From contig NW_019091357.1 in NCBI RefSeq assembly GCF_001949145.1, positions 1 to 64,000 on the forward strand: a stretch of DNA of 64,000 bases, in the 5' to 3' direction. Below, piece by piece: positions 1-12,146 of the stretch. Origin of the DNA: Acanthaster planci (lineage: Eukaryota; Echinodermata; Asteroidea; Valvatida; Acanthasteridae). Made by a program: the position numbers and the translations under genes. Below the pieces are notes generated by a model. That model was not told the DNA's origin, did no database searches, and saw only the letters and a program-made list of their open reading frames with translations. Numbering within the stretch: position 1 is the first letter of the stretch; each line of letters opens with the position of its first letter.

Positions 1-36
1 TAACCCTAACCCCTAACCCTAACCCTAACCCTAACC
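1..36. repeat. telomeric repeat (CCCTAA)n at the left edge
   Basis: The window opens with about five CCCTAA units, one of them with an extra C. The C-rich strand reads 5' to 3' inward, which is the orientation expected of a left chromosome end with the TTAGGG telomere common to most animals. Degenerate TTAACCC-like units follow near 276-326 and 911-925, as is usual in subtelomeric DNA. The run is short, so either the assembly collapsed the telomere or this is only a telomere-like satellite. Confidence 0.7.
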
Positions 37-1159
37 AGGGGCTTAGTTGTACATAGTAACCCTATAGAGATAGTCCCTTCGGCGACGTATTGGGGCCTGG
101 CTAGCCAAAAATTGGGTCACATTTAACCCTTCGCCCAGGATCATACTTCTTACCCCTTCTGATTTCTCCACATTGACATCTTGTATTTCTTTGATTCCTA
201 ACAAGCAGAGTCGGGCAGAATATGATTGACAGGTCTTTTCCGTATGGTAGAAAAGGTGCAGCACACTGTCAGAAAAACCCTAACCCCTTTAACTTTTAAC
301 CCTTTCACTCTTACCCCTTAACCCTGGCTTTAGAGGTAATGTAGCCCAAAAGGGTTAGACAGAACATGCGTTTTTACACGTACTACAGGCTACTGATCAT
401 TTTCTGATAGGTCAAAAAGGGACTTTTCCCGAATTATACTTGGGGCAAATCCCTATGCCTTTTGTACACGGCTTATATTTTTTACATGTCGGAAAACTGG
501 GCACATGAAAATCCCTTATAACAACTAAAAACATAAACTGAGACGTCATACGTCTATGTAAACGATCACAAGCAGACACTCCTCCATTCGTATAAATTTG
601 GTTCCCATTGGGGTCCCGATTCAACAGTTATAGCCGATTTAAGTCTTCCCCGTAGGTTGTGTACAAACTTTATACTTGGGGAAAAAAATCATTGATTTTT
701 AAACGTTTTCTTAACACCTATTTTTGGGTCACCAAAAAAAAGGAGTGCCCTCGGCGAAAACGCCACAACTCCATGACCCGTTGACTTATGACCTTCAAAC
801 TCAAACACAAGGTAGACGAAGAGTTCCGCTAGCTTGGCTGAAAGTTTCAAGGTCAAAAATTAAGGGAGTCAAAAGTTATTTGGGGTCACCCAACGGGACA
901 CCCCCTACTAACCAACCCTAACCCGCGCACACATACAAAACAGTGCAAAATCAGATTGAAATAGCGCCGCGTTCTTTACTGGAAATTCAAGACTATGGCC
1001 AGAAGATCGTTCCAATTTTATCAAAAACAAAGCTGATAAACTGACCTTCAATTGATTGTGCAACAGTTACAGCCCCTTTCTCCCACGTTTTCTGCAACTC
1101 CAGATAGAAAATAGTCTCATGAAGACTCGACTGGACCTTCGTAATAGGGACTTTACGTT
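37..1159. other. subtelomeric sequence without a recognisable gene
   Basis: No supported gene here. It contains degenerate telomere-like CCCTAA/TTAACCC fragments (about 276-326 and 911-925) and AT-rich unique-looking sequence. A short piece at about 944-1010 (GAAATAGCGCCGC followed downstream by TATGGCCAGAA) recurs in diverged form at about 2685-2820, so both are probably remnants of one dispersed element. The short open frames in this stretch have no family features. Confidence 0.5.
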
Positions 1160-2265
1160 GACGAGGCGCTGACAAGAGTTTCAAACACTAATAGTATTAA
1201 TGACCCATGAGTGAGTTTTTTATCAACGATGTCATTGAAGGCACGCTGACGAGCGGCTGCGAGGCCCTGGCTAGCAGAGCCAAGAAGAATTAGGCCAGAA
1301 GAAACTAAATCCTGCGCCATGTCCTTGTTAATCTCACTGGGACCTTCAGGGTAGGCAACTGCCTCAAATAAGCGTAGAAGTGGCAGGGCTGCTTTCAGAG
1401 CATAACTTTGAGCAGTTTTAAGTCCGTCAGAAAATATTTCTCCTGCTCAACGGGACCACTAAAGAGGACAATCACCTCCTCAGAAATGGGGTTTATACCC
1501 TTGTCGTTTTTGTGAGGATTGCGCTGCATCTCTTTCGTAGCTGGAAGGGAAATTGCTGCACGCCAAGTACTAGACGTTTCTGGGGTGTCCTCCTCGCTGT
1601 CGCTGACAAGTGAAACAGCGGAGTCAGTGCGAGCCCTGCCAGTGCTGGTGGATGATGACTGCACCGGTAGATCAGTTGTGGTGGGTAAAGTTGTCTGGGT
1701 AGTACTTGACAATCGCAGATTTGCCGGTGGTATCATTGCTGGAAACCACTGGGGAGGAAAACCCCATGGGTTGTACAGGCTTGGCGGTACCGGTCCCAGG
1801 TTTATAGCCGTGGGCAACTGAGGAGTACCCTAGGGGCTAATTCCAAGGCATTGCCAGGTTGAAAAATGTTTGTGGCTGGGACCAGACTGATGCATAACCA
1901 GCCAGGTTTGCTGCAGGTCCGAACAGGCCCTGGGAGTTGGCGGTGCCGCAAGGCGGTGCAGATGTTGTAGGTTCTGATTTAGCTTGAGTAGCAATAGCGA
2001 CTTGTTGATGAGGTGGTGCTGGTTGGAATATGTCGCTAAATGAGGTCGACTTCTGACCTGGAATGGGGGTTGCATTAGTTTTCGGGCATGACGACCCTTC
2101 ACCCTTACCGCTGGGTCCTTCCCTTTCGCTAATCTTTCTTGTAGCCAAAGCTAAAATATCCACAGACGATGGAGGTTCATAAGGGGAGATCGTAGCTGGA
2201 GCTGTGAAAAAACGTAGACGACGGGAGGACATGTTTCCCTTGGATGGAGGACACAGTAAATCCAA
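993..2265 (-). pseudogene. decayed retrotransposon gag-like region
   Basis: Read on the minus strand, three consecutive frames carry what looks like one protein broken by frameshifts: 2265-1837, then about 1817-1441, then about 1440-1200. The first two parts are Pro/Ser/Thr/Gln-rich and low in cysteine. The third has a helical stretch (ALPLLRLFEAVAYPEG, then DLVSSGLILLGSASQGLAAA) resembling the helical core of gag-like proteins in DIRS-type and related retroelements. Downstream, 1184-993 holds a frame with a TWEKGAVTVAQSIEGQFISF stretch, similar to the linker before reverse transcriptase in such elements. Family assignment is from memory of the pattern only. No intact reverse transcriptase, recombinase or LTR was seen. 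Confidence 0.4.
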
Positions 2266-2675
2266 TGGTAAGTACTATAACTATACGGGCGTGTATACGC
2301 ATGATGTGGTCATATTGCAACACAAAAAAGGAGACAACCCAGTGCTGGAACGAGGGTACACATGGAAAGCCTATCTTCAACTTTGAATAGGGCGGCATTA
2401 TGCGAACTTTGAATACCTATCGAAGACTATTCCAGTACCTTCAAAGGGTGGTCAGATTACAATACAACAAACGAATAAACAGGGTGAGTCTCTCCGGAAT
2501 TGGCGAGATATAAGCTCCCTAGAGAAAAATCTAGGAAGAATGAGTGCCTGACGACGACTTGCAAATTACAGTACCTCTGATACTCAGTGAGAGGGACATA
2601 TCAATATACACTCATCATGCAACCGCGTGTTTGCATTGGTGGTTTCAGTCACTGTCTCATGCAAAAAATACAAAC

Positions 2676-2905
2676 CAAAAAAAGTGCAAAATACGTACAA
2701 TTTAGGACGGAAATAGCGCCGCCTGGCGCTTCTTCAAGTAAAGGTTAGCCCTTCGAGGTTTTTTTTGGGGGGGTGTCAGGTCGGCAAGGCATTCAAGATA
2801 ATGGCCAGAACTTCTAGAAGTGGTTTTCTTTTGAACGTTATAAAAGTTTGTTATGCCATCATTCAATTGGCCCTTTCCCGAAATTACTAAGCATACTTTG
2901 CCCAA
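2676..2905. repeat. second relic of the element found near 944-1070
   Basis: The segment shares GTGCAAAAT, GAAATAGCGCCGC and a block around ATGGCCAGAA and CAATTG with 944-1070, in the same order. It therefore looks like another decayed copy of the same mobile element. It has no intact coding frame. Confidence 0.35.
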
Positions 2906-2919
2906 CGTGGATTACAAGT

Positions 2920-4180
2920 GAATTGGAGAAAGAGGAGAGGCAAGACAGTCGACGGTGGGGGGGGTCACCGTGGAGGAATACGGGCCCGCAAGTAGATGGG
3001 GGTGCCACTGTGTAGATAGGGGAGAGGGAAGGCAGTAGATGGACGCAGACAACTCTGTAGAGATTCAGGCTCACAGTAGACCAAGAGAGTCGCCGTGTAA
3101 AAAGAGACGATTTGTCAGTGACGTAGCCACGGAGGGAGGAGGAATGGATATTGGGCAAGGCTAACAAAAACTTTCCCCAAAAAACACACAACTGAAATCT
3201 GGCGCCCCCTTAAGATGCTGGTGCCCCTTTGTTCCCCGGGTGAGGCTATAAGCCTGGCACTCCGTGCATGACGTCACTACGCAAAACATCACTGCATGAA
3301 AACCCATTTACTTAACACAGATATGGAGGACCGACTACGGACTACTCTGTAAACATGGAGGAAGGAACAACACGCTCACGACTAGGTCACGCGTACACGA
3401 TGAGTTACAATTGGGTATTCGTACATGGGCAATTGAGCGGAGCCACACGCGTAGTGACGTCATGCACGGAGCGCCTGGCTTTTAGCCTCACCCTTGTTCT
3501 CCCACCAGTAAAATCCTAGCTACGCCACGGCGGTTGATAGAGTAGACGGAGGTGGACCAGCGTGTAAGAGAGCCCAGCAGACAGGGGGTCACCCGTCACC
3601 GTGTTGGAGAAGTGCTTTTCGGACAGCAGTTGGAGGCGCCTCACGTAAAGGAGGAGTGGGCCGACAGAAGACAGAGGGGTCACTATGCAGAAAGAGGAGC
3701 GAGAGGAAATTAGAATGGTGAGGAGTCCCATGATTTGACCTGTTCACACACGAGGCCATCTCACATAAAACAAACCTGGATGACATCCGCTCTATAATAT
3801 CAAGGCGACGCCACTCCCTCATTGAACACCTTTGTAGCCAACCGCCCTTAAGCTGGCTGGTCCCCTTTCCAATTGGTCAAAACCACGAAACCGTCCAAGG
3901 CAGACCTGGGTGCGCTAGCCCAAGAAAAAGCATGAAATGTCAGCTCTCAGTCTCTGGCATACATCAACTGACTGGTCAGTATGGGTGGGTATAACGATTA
4001 CGCCCAAAAGTAGACAGAGGGGCACCGAGGCCAAGACCATCGTGTAGCCTACATGTACAAGGATAGCAAGGAATACAGTAGGTGTTGTGGCTTCTGTGAA
4101 GAGAGCGTTCGGCAGACAGTTGAGGGAGGTAGGTCACCGTGCAAGAGTAGAACTAGACCGAGGCGTGCTACCATGTACAT
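2920..4180. repeat. GA-rich degenerate subtelomeric repeat blocks
   Basis: Three purine-rich stretches (about 2920-3145, 3527-3720 and 3990-4170) share variants of GTGTAGA/GTGTAAAGAG, GTCACCGTG and GGACAGCAGTTGGAGG. They resemble one degenerate repeat family interrupted by the transposon at 3238-3493. I could not fix a period by eye. Confidence 0.35.
3238..3493. mobile_element. MITE with ~45-bp terminal inverted repeats
   Basis: The left end begins GGGTGAGGCTATAAGCC and continues through CTCCGTGCATGACGTCACTA. The right end is its reverse complement with few mismatches. The flanks TTGTTCCCC (left) and TTGTTCTCC (right) look like an 8-9 bp target-site duplication, the size made by hAT or Mutator-type transposases. 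The ~160 bp interior has no coding capacity, so this is a non-autonomous element. Confidence 0.7.
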
Positions 4181-4299
4181 TAAGAAGGGTCTCGCCACTG
4201 GCATATTATACATAGTGATCTTCTTCGAAATAATGTTTACTGATTTAGAGTCACAAGTTGAAGAGTGGGCTTGTGTTTAATGAACAAACACATTTCTAG

Positions 4300-4933
4300 G
4301 TCTTTATTACACTATTTCTAAATTATAACTACCAATCAAGCTAATGACTAAGAAAAGGAAGGCAAAAGAAAAGAACATTCATACAAGACATTAGCAAGTG
4401 AATGCCATTTACTCCTTAAACTTTAATTCACAGGAGAAATTGTATTCAATAAGAAATATATCCAGAATATTTCTAAATGCATGGGTTATATCAACATTAC
4501 TTGCAGGAAGCGTATACATGTAGTAGACATGTGACCGCACAGCAGTGTGCCCTTGAGTGGCACGCTTGGCCCAAACCAAAGAACACAGTTGGAGATGTGT
4601 GTACCCAAAGTAATTGCTTCATTGAAAGAAGTTGCAGAAAAGTTGCGTAAAATACTCACATCATTGTCCTCAACTTGTCTGCAACTTGTCCCAGACGAAT
4701 TTTGAAATGACTCCTTATAGTAAGTTTTCTTGATAGTCGTTGAGTTCGGTTTCATTTGCATATTAGGCAGGTCATAATGTTTCTTGGTGTTCTTCATATT
4801 ATTATTCACCATCACCTAATTTGCGCCGAATTCTGGGTCATGCATAGAGCGTTGTTTGCTCAATAATATCGTGGCACACCCTTAATACAGTACGCACTTT
4901 TCGAGAGTCTTTGATATGAGCTGCCTATTTTTG
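4300..4933. other. downstream flank of receptor gene 1
   Basis: AT-rich sequence beyond the stop codon of gene 1 on the minus strand, probably containing its 3' UTR. Nothing else recognisable. Confidence 0.4.
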
Positions 4934-7900
4934 TTACAGTTTAGTTGCAGCTGAACTCTCTGGGTCTGTAAAAAAAGCTGAATCTCCATTATCAGAAATC
5001 AAATTTTCCTTTGAGTCCCACTTCTTGCCACCGTCAACTCGATCGTAGAAACTGTCCTCCAGGTCACTATCATACTTTTCGGATGAAGCAGCGTTTGCTC
5101 CAAGGTTTGAGTTCATATTGATGTACACATCTTCAGCTTTCTTAAAGTGAGTCTCTTTGGGTCCATCGGCACTCTCGTAGATCGGGTTCGGTGGGTAGTT
5201 CAGGGGCGACACACTCTTCATATTTGCGTAGGCAGGGGAGTCTTCCAAGGAGGGATTGTCATTCTTACTGCCGCTGTTTTTGCCCATTGAGAACGTGGAC
5301 ATCTCGCAATTTGCTGGGCCGCCTTGGCTGATGTACTCCTTCTCTTCAGTCGAGGGATGATTATTGGATGCACTGAATATGTCTGGTATATCGGTCTCTG
5401 GGTCCTCGCCAGGACTGAAACCTGTATTCAGTAGCGTTACTGGAGCAAGGCCATCCGGTTTCAAGCGAATGTCCTGATTTACAGTTCCCGATTGCTTCCT
5501 GAAATGAGACCCAAGATTCAGGTTTATTTTTCGTTTCAGATTATCAGGGTATAGCCACTTCCCCTTTTTCGAAAATTCTTTACTATATGCAAAGATCTTA
5601 TTTAAGTCTTAGCACAGTCACACAAAACTGAGGTTCCTCTCGATTGCGCATTTTCTTATTTGTCAAATTCACTAAATCTGTGCACCGAAAACAATTTCAC
5701 TGAAGATTTCTAACTTTTGATGGCATTGTCATTCTGTCGGTGTACTAGTGATCGAAGGAAAAGAAGGGAGGTCTCCGTCAAATACATCAGAATGGCTCCA
5801 AATCATGATTGCACTTTCAGAAAAATATGTTAAATGTTGTCTCCTTGAATTACAAACGGACGTTCAAACGGTTGCAGAGTGGTTTATTATGATTATTCCC
5901 TTAAAACCTCGCGTCTCACCTGATTTTACATGCGACTACACAGACCATGCAGATCACCAACAGCAACAGGAGGCCAGCTGCTCCTCCAATTATGTACGGC
6001 AGATAATCTGGTGGGGAAAAGATCGTGTCTGGAATGGATTTCCTAGGTTTGGGCTAATACTTGATGCCAGTGATTCATTGCCTAAAGAGTTTCCACTGCA
6101 AACCGTAGGCTCTCTTGCTGTTCATTCATACAGGTATTTATTTCATTTAGATTTTATATTTTTCCAAGAAAGATTTACTCTCTTCGCAAACTGCACCTGT
6201 CATGGATATCTGGAGCTTGGTTGTCAGTCTGGGCATCTCAGTAAATTTAGAACTCAGTGCTTTGGTGGTTTCTCCATGATCAAATGCTGAACTGGTGGTA
6301 TCTGTAAAGACAATTTATACCTCAATACATCCTGCTTTGATTAATATCCTCAGATCACATTTGGTTTACTTGCAAGGTTGACGACCTCACGAGTATAAAA
6401 GAGACAAATTTCCTATCAATTTATTTCTACTACTATCGATGTAAGTCTGCATGGGCGTAAATCCCACTGGGGGTGGGAGTATTAATGACGATTAAAATGC
6501 ATTCGGTATCACTCAAAAGAGGGAAAACAATTTTCAAAAGCCATAAATATGCCATTCTGAATACACATTACAGATGTACATCAATATTAAGAACATGCAC
6601 CTTAATATACAGTCATATAGTGTCCCCCAACTTTTTAAGGTTTCACGCCCAGGCAAGTCATCCGCCCCACATTTCCCCATCCCTATCCCTTAAGTTCCTG
6701 CACAAATTTACGCCACTGTTAGACTGGTTAATTAACGGTTTATGGACTTTTTCTCCAGAATATGTACATTTGCATCATTGCCAACACAACTCGCCTTGTG
6801 GTAAAGAAGTACTACGAAACACAAGCGAACATCTGTACAACTTACCTTGCACTGTAGTGGCTAGATTTTCAGTTGTCGGTTTCACTGCAGTACTTTTTGA
6901 TGTTTGGATTGGGGACACTTGAGTCGTGTTTGCTATATATCATTGACAAAAAAATTGAGAATTAGCTGTAAACTTCCCTGCTGTGACGTAATAATGCACA
7001 AACTAGACTGTAAGTATTTGTTTTATTTTCAAACAAGAGATGACCGGCGGTGTGGATTTTTATAAAATCACAGAATTTTTATGCATGTCGTCAGAGGATC
7101 CAGTTGGTTTCATAATTTGCGCAAGATAACTACCCTGAAGAATTAAGGAATAATATTTCAACTCGAGTTCAAATAGGAAAGTGATCAAGGCTTGAAATTT
7201 GTAGCCTAAATAACTTGCGGGATTATGGGATCTTTATTTTTGAAATTCAAATGAATTTTATCCCCTTGTGTGGAACGATGGCAAACAAATCTTATAAGAA
7301 AATCAATAAATATAAATGATGTGCCATCAATGTGCGCCTTTTCAAGTTATGATGTCAGTCACTGTAACCCAATGCACATCTAGGCATCAGGGTTGACGGA
7401 TATCCGTGTCAAGTTTCAGGTTTATATCGTCTCAGAGGCACACTGCGGATAATTATTGTCAGGGAAAAAAGGAGACAGATGGGCCACCAATAACAAAAGT
7501 GGACTGCGCCCCGCTAAAATCATGGAGCTATTCCTAAATGGACAAATACAGTAGGATGTGACCAGTGTAACCTTGAGATTTTGGTGTTCAATTGTTGTAA
7601 AAATCCAACGGAAATACGATCTCCACATATACCGGTACGTGTTGCTTTTTTTCCTCCTCCACTGAAAAAAATCAAAGTTCGAACCTGGATACACGCCTGT
7701 GTAGTTACAGATAGGTAAAACATCTGACGACCACGTGCGATTGCCAACACACATCAAAGTAGACTCTCCCAACAACTCAAATCCAGGCTGGCAGGTGAAG
7801 ATGAGTGTTTCGTTGACACCAACACCTACATCCATCACTCTAGCATTAGGGACTGCACCCGGGAAGAAACAGCCAGGGGTCTCAACGGGATCTGTCGATA

Positions 7901-10900
7901 GATAGAGTACAGTCTGAATGTATAAAAATTCAAATAAGAATTTGTTTTCACTTCTGAATTTATTTTCATTTGATGCGGCTCGGGAATGAGTCACGTCCAT
8001 TCTCCTCAGCCATTCATATGCGAATGCTTAAAACTTACCAAGCACATAATTATTCCCATTTTTTGGTGTCTTTTGAACCAGTTCGTCGAAAAAATCGAAT
8101 TTCCTACGATGACCTTATATGTATACGACATGCGCGTGACGTGTACTGCAAGGCGGTGCACGGCCAGCAAGCGCTTTATCAAGTATTGAAAAGGGCCACG
8201 TGACAGGCTTTCGATTATTAACAGTGCCTAAACTGTCTTACGTATTTAATATAAATGAAGAACAAATCGTCAATCCAGGAACGGTGTGAACATATTTTAC
8301 TACAAAAAGTTTAAATTGCAAACCAAAAGAATTATACCGTCGGGTATGATTTTCAAAGAAAGCCTGAAGGCTAAGAACATTTATGAGGTTGGATTCCAAA
8401 ATCTCCATTCTTTGAGAATAGAAAAAAGCTCACGCGTGTGAATGGTAAGGGTATGTTATATTGTACGTTCCAAAGATCGAATTCAAAACATACTAATCGT
8501 AAATCAACTTACCTTGAAATTCATAAATCCCGATTCTAAATTCCCCTCCGCAGGTTTGGCTACCATCGCCTGTGCAAGGATCAGTGCAATTTATCAGATT
8601 GCCATCCAGTTGCGATCCATAAAGAAAAGGATTTGCAAAGGCGCCACCACAGAAGCACTGGTTGCCACCTTCCAGGCCGTAGTACTGGAAGTTTTTAGCT
8701 CTACAAAGTGACTGACAAAAATCGATGGTCATATTGCTGTTGCTTTCGCAATATCTCTCTCCAGGTCCACAAGAGTCCTGGCATACGCCCGCCATGCCAT
8801 CACACTTGATGAGATCCGTCATGATCCGGGCAGAACGATACCCATCACCGTCGAAGTAGCAGCCACGGTAAATACCTGCAGCAAAGGCATGAAAAAGTTA
8901 TGCATAAGATCGTTCAGCAGGTAAACTTCAACCAGTGGCGTATCCAGCGGGGAGGGCAGGGGGCAACTTGCCTTGACCCCCCCCCCCACGGACTTTTGTA
9001 TCATTACTATTTTTCAACTGATATCACTTGATAGGTAATTAGGAAAGAAATTAATCGGTACATTTATTTATTGTAGTAGTCTTGGGACTCCGCCCACTTC
9101 ACTGCTGTCTTGACCTGATCATGCCGTACCGTGGACGCGGGAAACACTTTTGAGTTCGTGGCTTAAGCAAACAGTTTCGTTCTGGTAGTCAATTTGGCCA
9201 ACTGATAAATATCCGCTATTTGTAGGGGGACACTGGGTATCTTGGTGACCTTTATGAACGCCATGTGTTTATTTTATGTGTAAATTGGGGACATTTTGCT
9301 TCTTGTCAGTGACTTCAGTCACGTAACCTCATTTTCTCACGTGTTTCCTGTGTCGTTTCAATGTACATGTACGTGTACGTGCATGTAGTACGGCATGAGT
9401 GGACCGGCGCGTGTGCGCGCCATGGGTGCATGAACTTGTGTACATGTAGTGTATATTGTACTTTTCCGCTGTGACCCCTGACCAAGGACTTGCAGTTTGT
9501 GCGCGTGTGCGCGCACAAACTGCAATCTTTCCAAGCTGTCAATGGGCGACGAAGCTGCACAAATAACGTTACACGTTTGGATCGTTGTGGGTTTACATTC
9601 TACTTTGCAGACAGTCACTCCTTTGGTGCTGTCATTATTGCTATTTTTATTTATGCTAAAATTCAATGTCATATTGCAGAACAGCCTTGAACGCATGCAG
9701 CACGTCAAGTATATGTGATTAATCCAGCGATTGTTGGCGAGGTGCTGGGTGAGTTTAATGCGTGTCCACATCCTTGGACTTTGTGAATTTCTTTGTAATT
9801 TATAATTTGAATCAAATATGATTATATTAATCACAGATAATTACTGTGCGATACATGTTATTTTTACTCAGGATTTGTTTATACTGGGATTTGTTTCTGC
9901 TGGGATTTGTTTCTGCTGGGATTTTGTCACAACCGGATCTTGTTATAGCTGGGATTTTGTTACGGCTGGAAATCAATAAACCCAACATCAATCATCAACT
10001 TTGATTGACTGGTCTCTCTTACTGGAGGATAACACCTCACCCAACGTGGGCTAAGGGCTCACGTACCCCGAACCGACGCACACGCGTCGCTTCACTTCAT
10101 TATCAAATATCTTTTCTTTCCCCATTATTATGTTGACTGAGCCCGAAAGTGCATGTGCGTTTTCAATGTGCCCCTGAAACCAAGAGCTGGATACTCTACT
10201 GAAGTCAACACGCTATAATATTTCATTGCAGGACGTAAGAATTAAAACGTAACACTTGTTTTCACTTAAAAGTATTTTTTCTTCAAAAATTGGGAAATTT
10301 CCAAAACAGGAAAACTATGCACGGTAATTTTACAGCTCAGTGGTAAACAGTATTTAAACAATCATTAAAAAGTGAATTCGAAATTATCTTAAAGCCGTCA
10401 GTGCCAATTTATGGTGGCAAGGATAATACATGGACAAGCTTTCAACAGACCTTATGTTTTGCAATGAAACAAATCAGTTGTGTTTTTCACATTTTAGACA
10501 TTGACCTACACTCAAAACAGACAAATTATTTTACGCCAAAAGCCTGATTCTTCAAATTTGACTTGGAAGATTATGTAGGTGCAAATGTCGAGTTGGTTTA
10601 GTAGCAGAGAGTTGCAATGTATATGAACCACATTGCCAACTTTGTCAACCCGTGGTGTACATTTGGATGGAAAAAAGTGGACCTTAATCATAAAAAATCC
10701 AACAGCATATGTCTACGTAAATCAATATTTATATTTACAGGTTCAGACTGATTCAAGTGTGAATTTATGCCTGACAAAGGGTTCAATTAACTACGAGACT
10801 CGCCGCAACCCAAATTCATGACGCCCACAACCTTGCCCAATTTACAAACCTCAAGCAAAAGATAGTCCTCTCTCAAAACAAGAATAGGTTTTGGGCAGTC

Positions 10901-12146
10901 TCCGCTCTCCGGTTGATAAGAACTGATACGCAAAAAAGGACAGTAGTCATGAAGTATCTCCACAGAGAAGTCAAGCTTATCCTTGAGGGGAAGTTTATCT
11001 TACAAGAACAGATCTCCTTATATTTGTAGGCTCTGAGGGCTGTGCGAGTTATTCGGTATTCTGCTCCCGTTAGTCTCGCAAATTTAATTTCATTATTTGA
11101 TGTTGCAATTTCACAAAATAAGTTTTTAATGGGGAAAGTATATTTACTTTTAGCTATAAATGCCCCGTAGAAACCATTAGAGGTTCCCAACGTACCATTT
11201 ACGGTTACCACTTAATTTGAAAAGTTTTCACTTTTATATTTTTCAATAAAATATATCCTTTTTTCCAGTCAAAAATAAATTTCAAGAGAGACTATTTTTC
11301 CTTGGTTTATTGTGTGAAGGCGTTTTCCTTCTATGCGGCTGCAGCAAATAAAGAATAGAAATTTTTTTTCCACTTTCCTTTATATCTGGACTAGAGGCCT
11401 CGCACCTGAGGTTGAAGTTTTTCAAGATACGATCATATCATTGTTCGAAATGAATGGTTCTGGAATTTGTCATGAATCGCAAAAGCACGTACAAGGTTAT
11501 TTGGTTTCATGGCCAGGACAATATTCATATCAAAACTAGGATTAAAGTGAAGTGATTTAGGCATAGGAATATGTGTGGGTTTTTTTGGCAATAAAATCAC
11601 CGGATTTAAAGACGCATGTTTAGGTTCTCACGTAATTATTATGAGACCTTGAGGGGGAAGTTACATTTCATCCACAAAAATCTCACCTGCAAATTGTTCC
11701 CCCAACCCAATATTCATTGTAAAGGTTTTAAAGACTTTAGATTCTGTGAGAGGTTAATCTCAATGATTTGAACTGGTTTATTGTTAAGAAAAAAATAATC
11801 GACAGTTAAACCCAAGTTAAAACAAAACTCAGAACACTTACAGTACTGACCGTTTCCATTGAAAGCTCAAGTCGGGGATATAGCAATCAGATGAGACCGA
11901 AAAGTATCTCCAAGCTGTACACAAGCCACCAGCCAATAAAGACTTATGACACACGAATGTTTGATACTCGCATAAGATTTTTTTCCCATCCACTTTACTT
12001 CCCCTGGTTGGCTGAATGCAATTTTGACAAAAGTACAGTTTTAGTTTCTTGCATATACACTTACCTGTGGATTTACACTTTCCTAATGAAAGCAGCAAGC
12101 AAGTCACAGCTAGTAAAACAGTTTCGATACCAATTTCTTGTTTCAT
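4934..12146 (-). CDS. receptor gene 1: WSC-CCP type I membrane protein with tyrosine-rich tail
   Basis: Seven exons on the minus strand: 12146-12065, 8875-8513, 7891-7685, 6932-6846, 6301-6197, 6007-5920, 5498-4934. They join to 1497 nt (498 residues). The order is signal peptide (core ETVLLAVTCLLLSLG), WSC domain ~28-148 with 12 cysteines, one CCP ~149-217 (four Cys plus Trp), two Thr/Ser-rich stalk exons ~218-281, transmembrane helix ~286-306, and cytoplasmic tail 311-498. The tail has tyrosines in EKEYISQ (366), SPAYANM (401), NPIYESA (418) and EDVYINM (436). YxN is a Grb2 SH2-type site and YxxM a PI3K SH2-type site. The protein ends ATKL, a class I PDZ ligand. Every extracellular exon is phase 1-1, and the tail is entered in phase 2. 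The start codon was chosen because this Met opens a signal peptide ending in a CAG|GTAAGT donor of the right phase. Surface receptor or adhesion role is inferred; the ligand is unknown. An unseen extra exon in the 3.2-kb intron 1 cannot be excluded. Confidence 0.8.
8936..8995. repeat. transposon-end-like C-rich fragment in gene 1 intron 1
   Basis: The phrase CCAGTGGCGTATCCAGCGGGG, followed by a poly-C run, resembles the ends of decayed DNA transposons common in marine invertebrate genomes. It lies just upstream of the WSC exon. No second terminus was found. Confidence 0.3.
9490..9525. repeat. perfect 16-bp palindrome with 4-nt loop
   Basis: Arms TTGCAGTTTGTGCGCG and CGCGCACAAACTGCAA are exact reverse complements around TGTG. 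It lies in intron 1 of gene 1. It could be a small fold-back or the centre of an eroded inverted-repeat element. Confidence 0.7.
9871..9969. repeat. 16-17 bp minisatellite
   Basis: About six imperfect copies of GGGATTTGTTTCTGCT run in tandem, diverging toward the right. The next ~120 bp (CAATAAACCC, then GCACACGCGTCGC) has the look of a retroelement or LTR remnant but no coding region. Confidence 0.6.

Noticed and set aside
1519-1821. 100-codon plus-strand frame
   Set aside because: It is the shadow of the gag-like minus-strand frame, which has the more protein-like composition.
5748-6290. 180-codon plus-strand frame
   Set aside because: It lies opposite the transmembrane and second stalk exons of gene 1, has no domain features and looks like an antisense shadow.
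7681-7700. GC-AG intron after the CCP exon of gene 1 (and likewise at 16440 in gene 2)
   Set aside because: Normal GT donors lie 12 nt downstream in both genes (CCAG|GTTCGA, GAAG|GTAGAC) and give the required phase 1.
9358-9834. Overlapping 158- and 73-codon frames on opposite strands
   Set aside because: They are symmetric readings of the GC-rich palindrome at 9490-9525 and have no recognisable domain.
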